A stretch of 64,000 nucleotides of DNA from Bryopsis sp. KO-2023 (taxonomy: Eukaryota; Chlorophyta; Ulvophyceae; Bryopsidales; Bryopsidaceae): NCBI GenBank assembly GCA_030272585.1, contig BSYQ01000004.1, positions 6,758,001-6,822,000 of the forward strand. The letters are read 5' to 3'. Positions 43,401 to 56,741 of the stretch are shown here, in pieces. Both the position numbers and the translations under genes were made by a program. The first letter of the stretch is position 1; the number at the start of each line of letters is the position of its first letter. Under the pieces are notes generated by a model. The model ran no database searches, was not told where the DNA came from, and saw only the letters and a program-made list of their open reading frames with translations.

Positions 43401-46400
43401 TCCGAGACCGGTTGCCAGAGGATGGACCTTTGCTATTGCTCAGCGACCGACTCCCTGACTCGTCTTCTTCGTTGTCACCACTACGGGCTCTTCCCAAACC
43501 ACCACCAGGCTCCTGCACCGCTGCCAAACTCGCGACGCCCATGTGTTCGCTGTGCGAGGGCGCCTTCACGTCCTCTTTCATCACTTTCTCCAGCTCAGCC
43601 GTGGCCGTAGAGATCCCGCTAAGCCGGTCGAGGAGTTTCGACTTTTCTTGCAACGCATCCTGCAGTTGCTTTTCGACCTCCTCCAAACGGCTGCCCTGCA
43701 CTTGACCGGGCCTCGAAAATCCACCCAGCTCGCCTATAGATCCCCCCGGTCCAATGGGAGAGTCGACGTATTCCATCTCCGCGACTGCCACACCGATTTG
43801 AGTCTCGGCGGAGCCCGCAACAGAGGTGGAGCGTGCAACATCGAGCTTGGACCGCACGGGCAGTCGGCCATCCCCCAGTCGTCGTTCGAGTTCGTCGATG
43901 CGGGAGCGCAACTCTTGAACGACCTGCGCTTCCCGGTCGAGTCTGCTTTCGAGCTCCGTTTTTGCTTGCAACGCGAGGCCTAACGCCTCACGAACCTGCG
44001 CAGAAAAATCGAATCCCATCCTCAGGACAACAACGAACAGAGAAGGAAATTGAAGAAACCTCTATATCCCATTTACGAGCAAAATACTGGAGTGCAGCAC
44101 AATTGGAAACACCGCTGCCGCGACTACTTTAAGCTCGGACGACTTTCTACGCCTGTATCTAACGCTACCTAAGACATTCCCCATCCCCCGAGCGTTTGCG
44201 GAGCGAAAAACACCGACTCGATACGCACAGATACTCGAACAAGGACAACAGGGCTCTATTCCTGTAGAGATTCGCTAAACGAAACACCAACGACACTTTG
44301 AGAGGGTTTTTTCACATCGGCGAGGCTGCCTCACCCTTCCCCACCACGACCTGAAATCCTGAAACCCAAGAAGGACCGTCAGGTGCGCCAATGGAGCCAA
44401 CCACCGAGTCATACACTCCAGAACTGCGCAACGGAAAGGCATGCGTTCGAAGAAGCTCGCTTTCCAAACGAAAACCTTGGGCCATTCCAGTCGAGCGGAT
44501 CCCACCGACGGTACCTTCTTTCAGGTTTCAAGGCCAAACCCCAACCCCAGCCAGACTATTCTATTTTTTTTTTGCCGACTCCCCCCGGTGTGACGCGATG
44601 GAGAGACGGGCGCTGGTGAAAGCGACCGTACTGGCGTCCGCGGTACGATGGCTTCGTAGTCGTCAAATCAAAACGAGATAAAAGGACGAGGTTTCCTCGA
44701 CCCCACCACAGTAACCGAAAAAAAAAAGAGGATAATTCTGGTCGCTCGAATTGGCACAGCACCAACCGCCCAAGGTTTTCCACCTACTAAAATTGCAAAC
44801 TTATGAGTCGTTCGTTTTCCGCTACTTTTACGGTTATTTCTCCCCCCCTCTCTACTTCCAAATCGAAAGGAAAGCGTGGGTCTGTTTCGTTGTGTTTTTT
44901 TTCTTTTTCCTCGCTCGGTATGTACCTGTGACAGTTGCTGGACGCACTCCTGTTTGGATTCCAAGAGGGCGCCGTATTTTTCTTGCATTTCCTGCTGCTC
45001 GCCGTGCAAATCCACCTCCAGCCCCATCACCTCCGATTGGAGAAATTTGAGCCCCGCGGACACCTGCGACGAAAAATCTTTCGAGCTCCATTAGGTCCGC
45101 TGTTGAATCAGGCGTGGCCGCGCGCGAAAAAACGCGCAAGCCGACTGGCTTTTCGCAACTTTTGCAAAACTTTTTTTTTTCCCAAACTGACCACAAGCAA
45201 AAAATTCTTGGATTCAATGGACCCAAGCATCGGTGTGAGGTCCCCAGAATGTTGATTCACAGATACTCTCAGGATTTGGTTGAATATTCTGCAGGGTGAA
45301 GATATAATGGTGAAAGAAAAAATCCGATCGATTCCATGATTGAATGCAGAGAGTCAGTGAAGGCTAAAATCTGTATATATATAAATAAATATATATAAAT
45401 AAATGAAAAAAACTGCAGAATCGAAAAAAGAAAGGGGAGGGGAAAGTTTCAGACTTCCGATACTCTCAAGCATTTTCACTTTTTCCGTTCTATTTTTGTT
45501 ACCACCCTTCACCAAAAATATTTCGACCATTCTTGGTAATCCATTCTCTTGAGATAGAATCGAAGCAAAATTTTGTTTTGGCACCTGCATTAAGAAAAGA
45601 TTTGTGCTGGAAGTCGGGAATGGGCAGATGCAATTCTCACCTCTTCGTTTTCAGTCACCCTTTCCTCCAGGAGATTTTTGGCCTCCAGGGCCAGGTGCAG
45701 CGCCTCTTGCATTTGTTGCAGCTTGTGATTGGCCAAAGACTCTTCGAACCTCCTCTCACTTTCACTGTCGCTGTCACCACCCCCATCCAACTCCTCCACC
45801 TGTTCCTTCAAGCAATTATTCACCTGGGAAACAAAAGAAAAAAGCGATCCTATTTCAGAAAAGAAAGACAATCTTTGCCAGACTCATGCTGCTGGATTTC
45901 ATATCCTGATTGAAAAATGAGGAGATGGCTTCCAGAGGGATAAAAAAAGAGTGAACGTTATCAATTAAAAAAACTGGTCAGAAAATGCTGTATCACCACC
46001 CCTATCCATTCCAAGGCTGATATAAACATATATCTTTTCCTCTCTTCCCAGAAACAGTCCAAATTAACAAATGCATGACAAGCAAACCCAGCTGTTCTAC
46101 CTCGATGGCGACCGCCAAGGCTTTTCTCAACTCCTTAATCTTTTCGGAATCTGCCGCTCTTGAATTCTCAGCTTCGGCGGCCCCCAGTCGTAGCGCCTCC
46201 AATTCCCCCCTGAGTCCATGATTTTCCGCCACCACCCCATCCAACTCTGCCACCATCTTCTCCATTTGCACGTTCATTTCATTGACGCTCAGGATTTGAC
46301 CGACATCTCCAGAACGAGCCTTCCAAGCTCGTGCTTCTGCTTTCAGTTGCATGTTTTCCTTCTGCAAGTTGGAAAGGTCAGCTTCCGTGCGATGTAAATT

Positions 46401-48680
46401 TCGTTCAAGGGTGTCCCTTTGATTTTGGCATTCCACCAGCCGCCGCATGTAGACTTGAACCTCTTCGTCGGCGTCATGGGTTTCATTCAGGATGGAAATG
46501 GCCTTGGAAAAAGAAAAAGGAATTCAGAAAATAAGATTTCATTGCATCGTTTGGTGAAGCAAAAAGGAATTTTTATTTCAAAGAAGTTTGTGCAGTTTTT
46601 GTTTTGCATTTTTCTCTTTATAAACAAGATCAGGCTTTTTCTTCAAGCACATCCATTCCCCCCCCCCCTTTTTCAAAATCCACCCATTCTCACGAAATTG
46701 TTTAAAAAAAACAAAAAACAAGACAAGGATCATAAAGAACGACTAACGCTTCCCCCTCCCCCCCCCAGAAAAAAATTGGGAAAAAAATTGGACACTAGGA
46801 AACACCAACCCCACCTCTTCTTGCGCTTCCAACAACTGCGATTGCAGCCTCGATTTATCGTCCCTCAACAAAGACAATTCCTCTTCCAGAGCATCCCTGT
46901 TGGCATGCACCGCCGACACCTCCTTCTCCAGCTGATCCAGCTGCTCCCTCGCCACCCTGTTCTGCAACTGCGTCGTCAGCACCGCATTCTGGCTTCTCAA
47001 AGTTTCCAGTTCCAGCAACACGCCTTCGTCCTTTTCAATCTCCGCAGCTTCGGCCCCTCCCAGTCTCGAATTGAAGCTTATCGACCGGTTGATCTGCGAT
47101 GCCAGCGACGAGGTTTCCGATTTTACTTTCGCCAGTTCTGTGAGAACCAATTCCTGGGATCCGTGGCGGCGAGAAGATCGGCCCGTTTCCCTCACTCGCT
47201 TGTACAGTTTTTGAATTTCGTCTTCGTACTCCAACAAAGCTGCTTGAGCCATATCCAGTTGAGCGTTCTTTTGATGGACCTAACCCCCAAAAAACCACAC
47301 AACTCAACAATCACATTTCCTTATTTCCGTTCCTTCTGCTATTCTGAGCTTTTCGAGCGTTTCAAGTGAAAATTCCACAGTTACTGCATTATGCATAAAA
47401 TACCGAGGTTCCAGCCTTGTCATTTGCTCGATTTCTTCTCCCTTTTCATCCAGCTTTTTGGTTCTTGGTATATTTTAACCTGAGTTCAACTGAAGCCTAT
47501 TCCAGCAAGGCCAGTGAGGTCCCCACCACTTCCTCTGTACTTTTTACAACATCGACTACCAAATATGTTTTCGTTGTTGCCAGAACTACTATCTTTGCAT
47601 CTTTTTCTTTTGTTTTGTTTTTTTCACCTGTCTTCTCAACTCTGCCACTTCCCCCTCAGCGAGTTTCACCACCGAAGCCATTTCCACATGGGCTGCTGTC
47701 GGGGTGGGCGAGGCCGAGTTGAAATTAAAGCTATCCCCCCTCAACACCCCTTCTCGATTCGAAGAAGAAGTGTCCAGATTTAAACCACCCACCTCAGCTT
47801 CCCCCAAGCTTCCCTCCCACCCCTCTCCTCCGAAGCTGTGGCTCAAGCTTTCATCAGATCCCCTGTTGACTACGTCACTCCCCTCCTCATCCAACACATC
47901 GCCTGGCTGCTCCGCATCCCCCCTTCGCTCCATCGGCACACCCAGCCTCAGTCCCTGTCGATCACTTTCCCCTTCATCTTTTTCCCCAGGTTGTTGAGAT
48001 GCACTCTCCTCCCCTGCCACCCGCCCTCGATTCCTACCCCCAGCATTACCATCCCGATCGTTGTTATCCTCCGAACTCCCTTCGAAGCTGCTCCAACTCT
48101 CATTCTCCAGCGGGCGTAAATTCGATTTCAAACTCGGTCCAGGGCTCTGTTCCTGTTGCTGCTGTGGCGGTTGCTGACTGGATGGGCCGCCTTCCTCACC
48201 CTCTTCCCTGGATCCCACGGATTGAATATCCTCCAACCGCCTCCGATTCCAACCCGACAGTCGAAAAATGTCTGCCTCATCCAAGCTCATGGACATCCCC
48301 AGCACATCTCCTTCATAAGACCCCACCGTGAACACCGATTCCTCATCCATGTCCAGCAGTCCTATCGAGTTCACTCTGCTGCCCGCCCTCCACTTGGGTG
48401 TCAAGTATTTTCTGCTGCCACCACCAGCAGGAGAGGGGGGGGGGGACCGCTGATTGGTTCTCACTCTGGAGGGTGCACCACTGCCACCGATATCCCCAAG
48501 GATGGCTTTCGCGGTTTCGCTGGCGTGGTGAGCGATGTCAGAGAACTCCTCGGTTGTCATCAGGGCCGACTGCTCGGAAATCGCGGCGAGGCTCGCGCTG
48601 GGGCTCGACGCCCTCGACGACGAACCTTGCTGGGAGGGAGGGATCCTCGACGCGCGGGAGTCGCCTTGGTTCCCGTCCAT
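40426..48680 (-). CDS. Large coiled-coil protein, 1428 residues
   Basis: Ten exons: 48680-47628, 47279-46815, 46502-46101, 45823-45641, 45063-44926, 43995-42982, 42753-42637, 42259-41927, 41521-41196 and 40681-40426. All introns are GT-AG; eight are phase 0 and the last is phase 2. The total is 4287 bases. The N-terminal 340 residues are Ser/Gly/Glu-rich and disordered. Long coiled coils follow (LEYEDEIQKLYKRVRE, ENMQLKAEARAWKARSG). Three related modules of the form ALxLAxxAKxxLExR are seen: LRKALAVAIE..., MQEALHLALEAKNLLEERV and VREALGLALQAKTELESRL. A conserved-looking segment MLRIMGSGSQIDDI...IRYWAKKV closes the coil, then Pro/Ser and acidic linkers and a C-terminal coiled coil (VLDNLEGEIEMLRQ). 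No motor domain is present. It probably acts as a cytoskeletal, tethering or scaffold protein; the family is not identified. Confidence 0.85.
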
Positions 48681-49937
48681 TTTGGCAGGATTTGAGGTAG
48701 GGAGGAAATTCAGAAATGGCCAGCGAAAGTCAACGCAAGTTTTCCGACAGGATTCTCACAAACACAGCAGGTTCGAGGTGTGACGCCTGGATAAATGAAA
48801 GACACAACAGAATATCGAAAAAGTTCCCACCACACGGCGGGAATTCTATGTCAAGAACACCACCTCCTCGCGGGATTCGCGCGCGGGCAGAAGAACGTTG
48901 TGAAACTTCTTTCTCCACGACTGAAGTGTGACAACTAACTTTCTTGGATGCAGTGAGCGTGCAAGGGAGTCTCCGAGTCCGAGTGCGCGTCGTTGGACCC
49001 GGACGCTTTTCAGCCAACGGGTGGGGAAAAGTAGAACGAGAATAAACACAGGGAAAATATGATGCACGTGTCGAAAAGATTCCAACGTACTCGATTCTTT
49101 CCAGCGCGACAGCCCGTCGTTAACGAAAGGAATCCGTTCTATTCTCTGGGACCTCGACAGCAACCGACCAGCGAAACTCGTCCCAACCGTCCCGATGGAT
49201 GGTTCGAAACAGTCGAGGGTGACGAAGCACAAAAAGGCCTTAAAAACACAAAAAGAAACGGTACGAGGTTGGTGCAGTCGAAACCAGCCCACCAGTCGCT
49301 GTTATTTTTATTGTCGTTTTCTCGAGAACTGTCGCGTGTTGTTTCGTTCTCCTGGGCGCCTGAACTTCGCTTTCTTTCTGCGAAGCGACCTGTGTTTCAT
49401 AGACCTTCGACCCCCGTTCCTTCAAAGCGCGCTCGCTTGCCGCATGTCCGCCATGGGACCCAACATGTGCAAATCTACCCTTCCTTTCCTCTTTTTTTTT
49501 GGGTTTTTTTGGATGTTTTTGTACGTAGTAGGACCACGCGAATATCCTTGCCTGGATCGCAACCCCACCTGAACTTCCCGACACCCCAAACGAAACCACC
49601 ACAGCTCTACGAGAAACAGTCGCGAGGCTAACCCAGCCCTTCAGATCGCATCCTTACCGCTTTCCGTCACCCTGGTCTCGGCGTCAGCCAACAGTGACAG
49701 CGCCCTTTGCGTCTCGTCCCGACCACACATCTCCTTAGAGGGTTCTCCGAACGCTCAATAGAACCTCGCACTCCACTCGACCGGGCCCTCCCACGAACGA
49801 GACTACCGTCCTCGCTTCCGCTTCCCCGTTCCATGTTTCGAAACCGATTTTGGGGCCTGGGTCGACTGGCATGCTTTGCCTACGATTTGTTGCCGACCCT
49901 CGAAATGCCCAACGGGAATAAACTCCATCCTATTCAT

Positions 49938-49961
49938 CTTTCCTCCAATATTGGAGGAAAG
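49938..49961. repeat. 24-base perfect palindrome
   Basis: The arm CTTTCCTCCAAT is followed by its exact complement with no spacer. It has cruciform potential; no gene context explains it. Confidence 0.65.
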
Positions 49962-50165
49962 ACTAAATGAGGGATAACAGGTCGGTTTGCCCCACGTCGC
50001 ACAGCAAGACTTCATACGAAGTGCATCTGGACCAGGAAACGGTGTTTCTAGGGGTGTTCGTTTCGACCAGGTTTTGGCACAATCCATAACTCCTGCGTCA
50101 CGTGCCAGGACTGTGCCCACACATGGGGAATCCTTCCTTTCCTTTCACAAAAGCATCCAGACACA

Positions 50166-50579
50166 TACTGTAATACGCAAATATTTTCGCGCTACCTTAT
50201 TTTCGCGCGCGGACCAAAGCACGAAAATAAGGTAGGCGAAAAAAAAGCAGGCGCGAAAATAAAGCAGGCGCGAAAATAGAGTAGGCGGAAAAAAAGGGCT
50301 GTTCAGGTATACCTACGTACGTACGCAAGTATGTAGCTACAGATTATACCCAATCACGCGCGTGTGGACTTGACGCAAAAGTACCCCTCGAGCCCAAGAA
50401 AACCCAAAGTATCGATTCAACGCACAAGCACCGTTGATGTCGTGTCTACATTTGTTTCGCGCCTGCTTTATTTTCGCGCCTCCGTTATTTTCGCGCCCAT
50501 CTTTGGAAACGAAAATAAGGTAGGCGAAAAAAAAGACGAGCGATCCTAAAGCAATGTGAAAGATTTGCGTATTACAGTA
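50166..50579. mobile_element. MITE, Tc1/mariner-like, TA target duplication
   Basis: A 410-base element (50168-50577) starts CTGTAATACGCAAAT and ends with the exact complement of those 15 bases. It is flanked by TA on both sides, the target duplication typical of Tc1/mariner/pogo transposons. The interior has repeated TTTTCGCGC / GCGCGAAAATAA motifs in both orientations with AAGCAGGC or AAGGTAGGCG spacers, so much of each end can pair with the other. There is no coding capacity, so it is non-autonomous. Confidence 0.85.
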
Positions 50580-51082
50580 CCCAAACAAACAAATAAAAAG
50601 AGGCGATGGTCCCCTGGAAGATCACAAGGAAAAGTGCAGAATGCATTAAACAGAGATCCTCCCAAGACACAAAATGATTTTTTGCAGTGTTGCTCAATTT
50701 CTACCATCTCCTTTTTTTTTTTGCTTGAAGCATTATAGTTCGCACGAGTCTTTGCTTTTAAAGTTTTGATCTTTGCTTTTAAAGTTTTAAAGTTTTAAAG
50801 GATTCTTTCTTTCTTGGGGGGGGGGGGCTTCAGTTGCAATGCTCCTCCAATTCCACGCATTGCACTGTGCAGAATGCCCATCCTGAGACTGACTGGGAAC
50901 TTTCTTTCAAGGACCAACACTAGAGCAGGGGCTCAGTCTGCAAGGTGTGGATGGAAAAATTTATGGAGAAGCAAGTGTGCATCATGTAATTATGTTATGT
51001 TATGTTAGTGTGCATCATCGTTTTGCTGGCAAAAGTTTGATTGCTGTGAAACAACGTACGACGAGGAGGCGGGGAAAAAAAA

Positions 51083-54000
51083 ATGCATTTCAGGAAGTAC
51101 AGGTCGAAATGTGATGTTCGTATGTGGGCTGATCGTTCCAGGAATACTGCGAAGTTCGACGTCCTGCGCCGTGAGGCGCACTTCAAGGATTTGGGCAATC
51201 GGCGAGGTCGCCAAGATGCACGAAAGCGTGTTCAAGGAAAGGGGGGAACGCCCCTCTGCGAAAAGAGTGTGGGAAAGGGTGAGGTTTGGCTGCAGCGACG
51301 ACCTTAATATTAGTTCTCGTTTGTTTTGTTTTGGGGTTTTCTAGTTTCTGTTTCTCGTGGTGTCGGGTTGAGGATGTCCTGGGGGTGGGTTATGCTGGGT
51401 GGAAGGATGGCGTCGTGTGTGCATTTCTGTTAAGACAGCTGGCAGGACCACGGAAAGATCTATTCTTTGGGTTGAAAAAAGACGTAAACCACGCGTCCAC
51501 GTACAAAAAGCTTCGATAACTGTCTGACAAGTCACCAGCAGTTAATTTGTAGGCACAAGTTTTTCAGGAAAGCTTTATTAAGATTGGATAGAGTTTGTCT
51601 GTTTGTGTAGATGACCCACAGCACAGTTTGCTGTGGTAGAATTAATTTCTAATTTGGTGTGAGACAGTTTCTCTTACATTTGGTACTAACTGTTTTGGGG
51701 TTGAAATATTTGATCGATGTTTGAGAAAATTCCAGTTTTTTTAATGCGATGCTGTGCTTTTAGGATAGGAAGCCCACAGGTGGAAGGACCTTCAAAATGA
51801 TGTCTTACAATATTCTTGCGGATGAATTGGTGAGACAGGCAGACAGACAGAAAGAATGAATTATCGTATGTGTGTTCGATTGTCAAAAGGTTTCAATAGA
51901 AAAGCTTTCCAGATATTTAGAGTTGTTTTTTTTTGCCATAGAATTTTGCCCTTCCTAAAAAATTTTGTCCCCCATATTTTCAACTCAATATCTGAGACAC
52001 CGATTTCCTTTTTTTTTTCCACTCACGTTTTTTTGAGGTGGCGAGTGGTTTGAGATCATGGTAATGGTGTGTCATTATAGTTGCATCTCAAAAAACTGGG
52101 TTTTTTTAAATTTGTCCACCCACTGTTTCTCAGAAACGCGCTATCTTTGGTAAATTCACAAATTTTAAAAATAAATAATGCAACAATTTATCCAACAAAA
52201 AGAAAGTTGTAAAAAAAGAATAGATTTTTAAGGGTCCCAAAAAAAGAGATAAAACAAAATAAAAGCACCCACTCGAATTCCCAGTTTTGATCGGTGCGCA
52301 ATTATTCACCAAATGCTGATTCACCATAAAATAAAAATTAAAGATAGATAATCATCCACTCATCTACCCTGACGGTGTGGAGACCATTGAGCGTGGATTT
52401 GAATGGTTACATATACGTGTTATTCAATTTTCATTTTTTTTTTGCCCCCAGGCATTGAAGCATGCAAGGGAGTTATATCCACATGTCCCCAGGTGGTGTT
52501 TGGAATGGAATCGGAGGTGGCAAATGATTTTGGAAGACATCAAGGAACAAAGCCCAGATATTCTGTGTTTGCAAGAAGTCGATCATTTTGCTCAAGTGTC
52601 CGAGGCCTTAGCTAAGGAGGGGTGAGCAGCTGGACCCCTCACATTGTTTTTGTTTTCACCTTTTTTTTTTGTTGCATGGAGGAAGTGCATTTTTTTTTAG
52701 GGGTGAAAGGGGCGGAGTGAGTGATTGGGTGAATTAGTAAGAGGGGAAAGTCAGTCATAGATATTGAAATTAAAAAAAAGGCAATGTTGAAATTGATCTG
52801 GAGCGATGTTTCGCTGAAGTAGTATTGATTTCGTCCTGCTTAATTGGTGTGCCTAGGGATTTTTTTCTGGTTATTTGCTGAGTTTTGCACCTTTTTTTTG
52901 AACTGCTCAACTGTTAGGGACCGGATAATGACAGGTACACAATTCTTGAAAGATTATTTTTTTGTCGTTTGTGAATCCTCAACGGTGTTTCTTTGTTTCG
53001 CTAGATATGAAGGTCATTTTGCTCAACGGAGTGGGGGTAGAAGTGATGGATGTGCGACCTTTTGGTAAACCCCCCCCCCAAAAAAAAAGAAGAAAACTTA
53101 AATAAAATATAAGCACAAAGGAAAAGAAAAAGTCAATCGGGCCCCCCCAAAATTGAATGATGCACAGTTTCATGTCCTGCTTGAATTTTTATCTGGCTTA
53201 CCATACACACGTTTGAGAATGGTGTCCACAGAATAGTGGCATTTTGTCAATTGTGTGAATAGGTTATGAATAGCCTTGTCTGACAGGCGGTCTGCAAGTT
53301 TTTCAATGCTCAAAATGGAGACAATCCATTACAGTGATTTTGACTTGAGGGATAACGTAGCCCTGCTTGTACTTCTCCAACCAATCAATCAAACAGGTAC
53401 GGTGTCTCCCCCCCCCCTCTAAAAATAAATAATAAAAAAAAATAAAAATGTAACTCTTTTTTTCCTTTTAATTCTCGAGTATATGTGGAACAATTTGAAT
53501 TTGTGGTACACTGTTCATGGGCGGTCCCATTGAACTCAAAATTGTTTTCAAATTGAAATTAAATTTGGAAGTAATATTTTTTGGGGGGAGGGGGGGAGCT
53601 GGTTGTTGAGGTTGGGTTCTCACGATTTTTTTTTAATCCTGTGAATCTGCAGAAGACAATGCCCGATGCTTGGTAATTGGAAATATTCATGTTCTTTTCA
53701 ATCCCAAACGAGGTGAAATAAAACTTGCGCAGGTACGTGTGTTCGATACTTTTTTTTTTGAGAAAAGGGGGGGAGGGGGTTGAAACTTATGTTTCCCACA
53801 TCCTTTGTGTTGACAATATTGAAGGTGTTTCTGGGGAAATTTTATAATGCAAATCAGTTAGTAGCATGAGTTATTCAAGGTTTCTGAGAGGATTTGACTG
53901 GAAGTTTTTATTTTATGGATAATAACAGACTCGAATTTTGATGAATGCCATGAATACAATGATGGCTGGCGGAGCTTTTGGAATCATGACGGGAGATTTC

Positions 54001-56086
54001 AATTCAACCCCAAACAGCTGGGTGTATAAGTTTATCACCCAAGGCCAAATAGATTGTGCGGATTGCCATGCAAGAAGTGTGTCAGGTAATGGCAGACTCT
54101 CGTCCCCACAATCAAAACTTTGCCATCAGTTTTGCGTTTCTTTAGTATGGATTGGGGACGTGGTTATCATGGGTGTCCCGGCTGTTCAATATTGTCTCAC
54201 TCTTTCTCACACTTTTTTTTTTTTTTTTGGTTTTTTTGTGGGGGAGGAGAATTTTTTTATTTTATATTTTGGTATCTTCCGGTTAATTTTTTGTATTTTC
54301 TTCCTGAAGTTTATTTGACTTGCTTCTTGTTTTCTTCCAATGACCATCGTTCAAAAAGAAAAAATCGTGTGCTGGTGAACCATGGTAGTCACCGTAAAAG
54401 GTTTCCTAGCAGTCAACCACATCAAACGATAGACTGTTCTATTTATTGTCCCTAGGTCAACACGAAGGCTGGATGGATAGAAAGACCAATTCCAGATCGT
54501 ATCATAACAACAGACGCCCCTCCAACTTTCCCAATCAACGCTATCGACCTGCCCAATCCCCACAGCAACCCACCCACAATCATCGTTTTTCGGTCCCGTT
54601 CCAGTTCAAGGATAGGTATTCCACTGGGGGGTATGCAGCCCAGCGGTTGGCGAACAAATCCCGGCTTGAATTCATTTCACCCGAGACAGGGACCAGTGTC
54701 ATGGGTCCAAACGATGCAGGGCTGGACCTGGTTGACAGCCGCCGGGATGCTGTGGAGTGTGTTAACCTGCTCAGCGATGATGAGATGGCTGGTGGAGTCG
54801 GTCTGTTTGGGAGAGACAGGCGTCCAGATGATTTCAGGGAGAAAAGAGAAAAGTGGAATGCTGGGGGGGGAGGGTCAAGACAGTTTGGAGGCAATCAAAT
54901 GGACTGGGAGGGTGGGGGGCAAAGCAGGTTCGATGTCAGACAGGGGAACATCGAGAATGGAGAAGGGCAGGTGGATGGGAGCACGGACGAGATGTTGTTG
55001 AGATTGAAGGGTGGGGCAGGGTCCCCAGAGCCAGACTTCCAGCAAAAAGAATGCCAAGGACGTGTCAGTGAGGGCGATTTCAATTGTGAAGAGGTGTATG
55101 GAGGTGGGAGGAATGATGATGATTCGGCAGATACTTTCCACGTATGGAAAATGCTCAGAAAATCACTGAAGACATTTGGGGGGATAGGGATGAAGGCGAC
55201 AATGTCCCAGCCAGCTGAGACACCCGTCCCCACACCCACTCCACCTGGCATTCAGATGGATGGCACACAACCCACCCCAATCCCACCGTCTTCCAGCGAA
55301 CTCCCTGTTTCCAGAAGTGGAGAAGCAGAGGAGGGGGAGCTTGCAGGCTCCAGCCGGGGATGGTGGACAGATTCCTCGCCATTACGATTGATGTCACATC
55401 CTGGTGGGACAGCCGGTCATGGCACTTCTCCCTCCCCGTGCCCAGTCAGCCGGTTGAACCCATTAGAACCAGGGAGCGGCTTTGATAAACCACCTCCGGT
55501 CTATTTCGGCCAGCCAGGGGTGTCGGGACTGACAAACTCCACTTTTGACCACCATCAGCATCGCAAGAGGAGGCCATTCTGTGATCCAAGCTCCCCACTG
55601 TCGGGATGGACGTGGGAGCACTTGCAAATTGCAACTGGGTTCAGTGCTGTTGATATGGCTGGGGCTTCCAAACGAGGACCCGGTCAAGGAAATTGGATAG
55701 TCTCCCACCCTTTGCAATTGGTCAGTGCTCACTGGAGGGTTTGCCGGAAGGAGCCGAATTACACCACAGTGCATGCCCAGACGATTGCCACAGTGGATTT
55801 TGTGTATTACTCGTCGAAGCCAGTGCACGGGATCTCCCTGAAACCAATCAGTGTTTTGAATGTCCCGCCGGTCGAACCAAAGTCGATGCCTTCAAAGGAC
55901 TGGGCTAGCGATCACATGTTTTTGGCGGTCGAGTTTTGGATGGGGGCCGATGATGGACAAGGCAAGAATGACCGGTGGGGAAGTGGAGGGGGTGGTGCAC
56001 CTGAGTGGGGTCGAAGGAAAGAAAGCCGCTGGGACAAGAGAGAATGGGGGCCTGGGAAGCAACGATGGGACAAACCAAAGTGGTAG
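51083..56086 (+). CDS. CCR4/Angel-type endonuclease/exonuclease/phosphatase (deadenylase-like)
   Basis: Eight exons: 51083-51278, 51780-51829, 52452-52621, 53005-53064, 53287-53396, 53653-53732, 53929-54085 and 54456-56086. All are phase-consistent GT-AG, giving 817 residues. The EEP domain is assembled across exons: FKMMSYNILADEL, ILCLQEVDHF (catalytic Glu), GRSDGCATFW, DNVALLVLLQ, GNIHVLFNPKRGEIKLAQ, GIMTGDFNSTPNSWVYKFI (catalytic Asp/Asn) and WASDHMFLAVEF (catalytic SDH). This order and wording match plant CCR4 homologs 5/6, relatives of yeast Ccr4 and animal Angel, which shorten mRNA poly(A) tails or trim RNA 3' ends. An Arg/Gly/Ser/Pro-rich insert of about 390 residues in exon 8 splits the domain before the SDH part. 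The C-terminus is Trp/Arg/Gly-rich. The first exon may have upstream partners; the ATG at 51083 is the first in frame. Confidence 0.88.
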
Positions 56087-56741
56087 CTAAGATGGAAGTA
56101 TTGTGTATTTTTGAGATGTGCACATCTCTGGTGTAAAGACAACTGGATCGAGATGTAGTTGGTGGGAAGGGGGGGGGGGCATATATCCTTGTACAAGAGA
56201 ATGTATATTCATTTGACGAGAGGACCAGGCAAGCCTGTGCATAAAATTTCGTGTCTGGGGTTGAGATTGGAGGAAGGGGGGGGGGCCTATTTTGGTAGGG
56301 ATATTTGGAGGAGTTTTATGCCATGTCTGTCAGGAAGTGGTGGAAATTTTGGTGAAGACGTGAAATTCTACTGGCTGACAGAGTGCTGATAGCTATGTTG
56401 TGGATGTGTAAGTTTTTATGTTTAGTTTGGTAGGGGTTGGTTGTCTGCTGTTGCTTCCTTGAATACAGCGTCAAGTCAGTGGGAAGGGCGCTGGACAACC
56501 ATCACAAAGAAATAAAGGAGTCTGACAGATGCCCCTGCCTTCGTCGACTCTCAATGTACAAGGCCAGCTTGCAGGTTTCTGCCTGCAGTGGATGAGGGGG
56601 TATTGTTGGTGGTGGGAAGTGTTGTTTTCTGTGGAAATCAGAATAGGACTGCTTTCTATGTTTTCACTGACATTCCCTGAATGAAATCGATCATGTGGGA
56701 TTATTCATTGCTATTGCTGCATTTTCCCTTGAATCAACCCT
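56087..56741. other. 3' flank of nuclease gene
   Basis: G-rich stretches near 56167-56178 and 56276-56285 and AT-rich sequence. No gene seen. Confidence 0.4.

Larger units (their letters stand above)
48681..51082. other. Divergent intergenic region with a MITE
   Basis: It separates the coiled-coil gene (minus) from the nuclease gene (plus). It contains a perfect 24-base palindrome at 49938-49961, the 410-base inverted-repeat element at 50168-50577 and short TTTTAAAG and TTATG repeats near 50755-51005. Frames of up to 190 codons near 49059-49631 have no domain content. Confidence 0.5.

Noticed and set aside
49059-49631. 190-codon plus-strand frame in the divergent region before the nuclease
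   Set aside because: No domain, no splice partners, and other frames are open in parallel.
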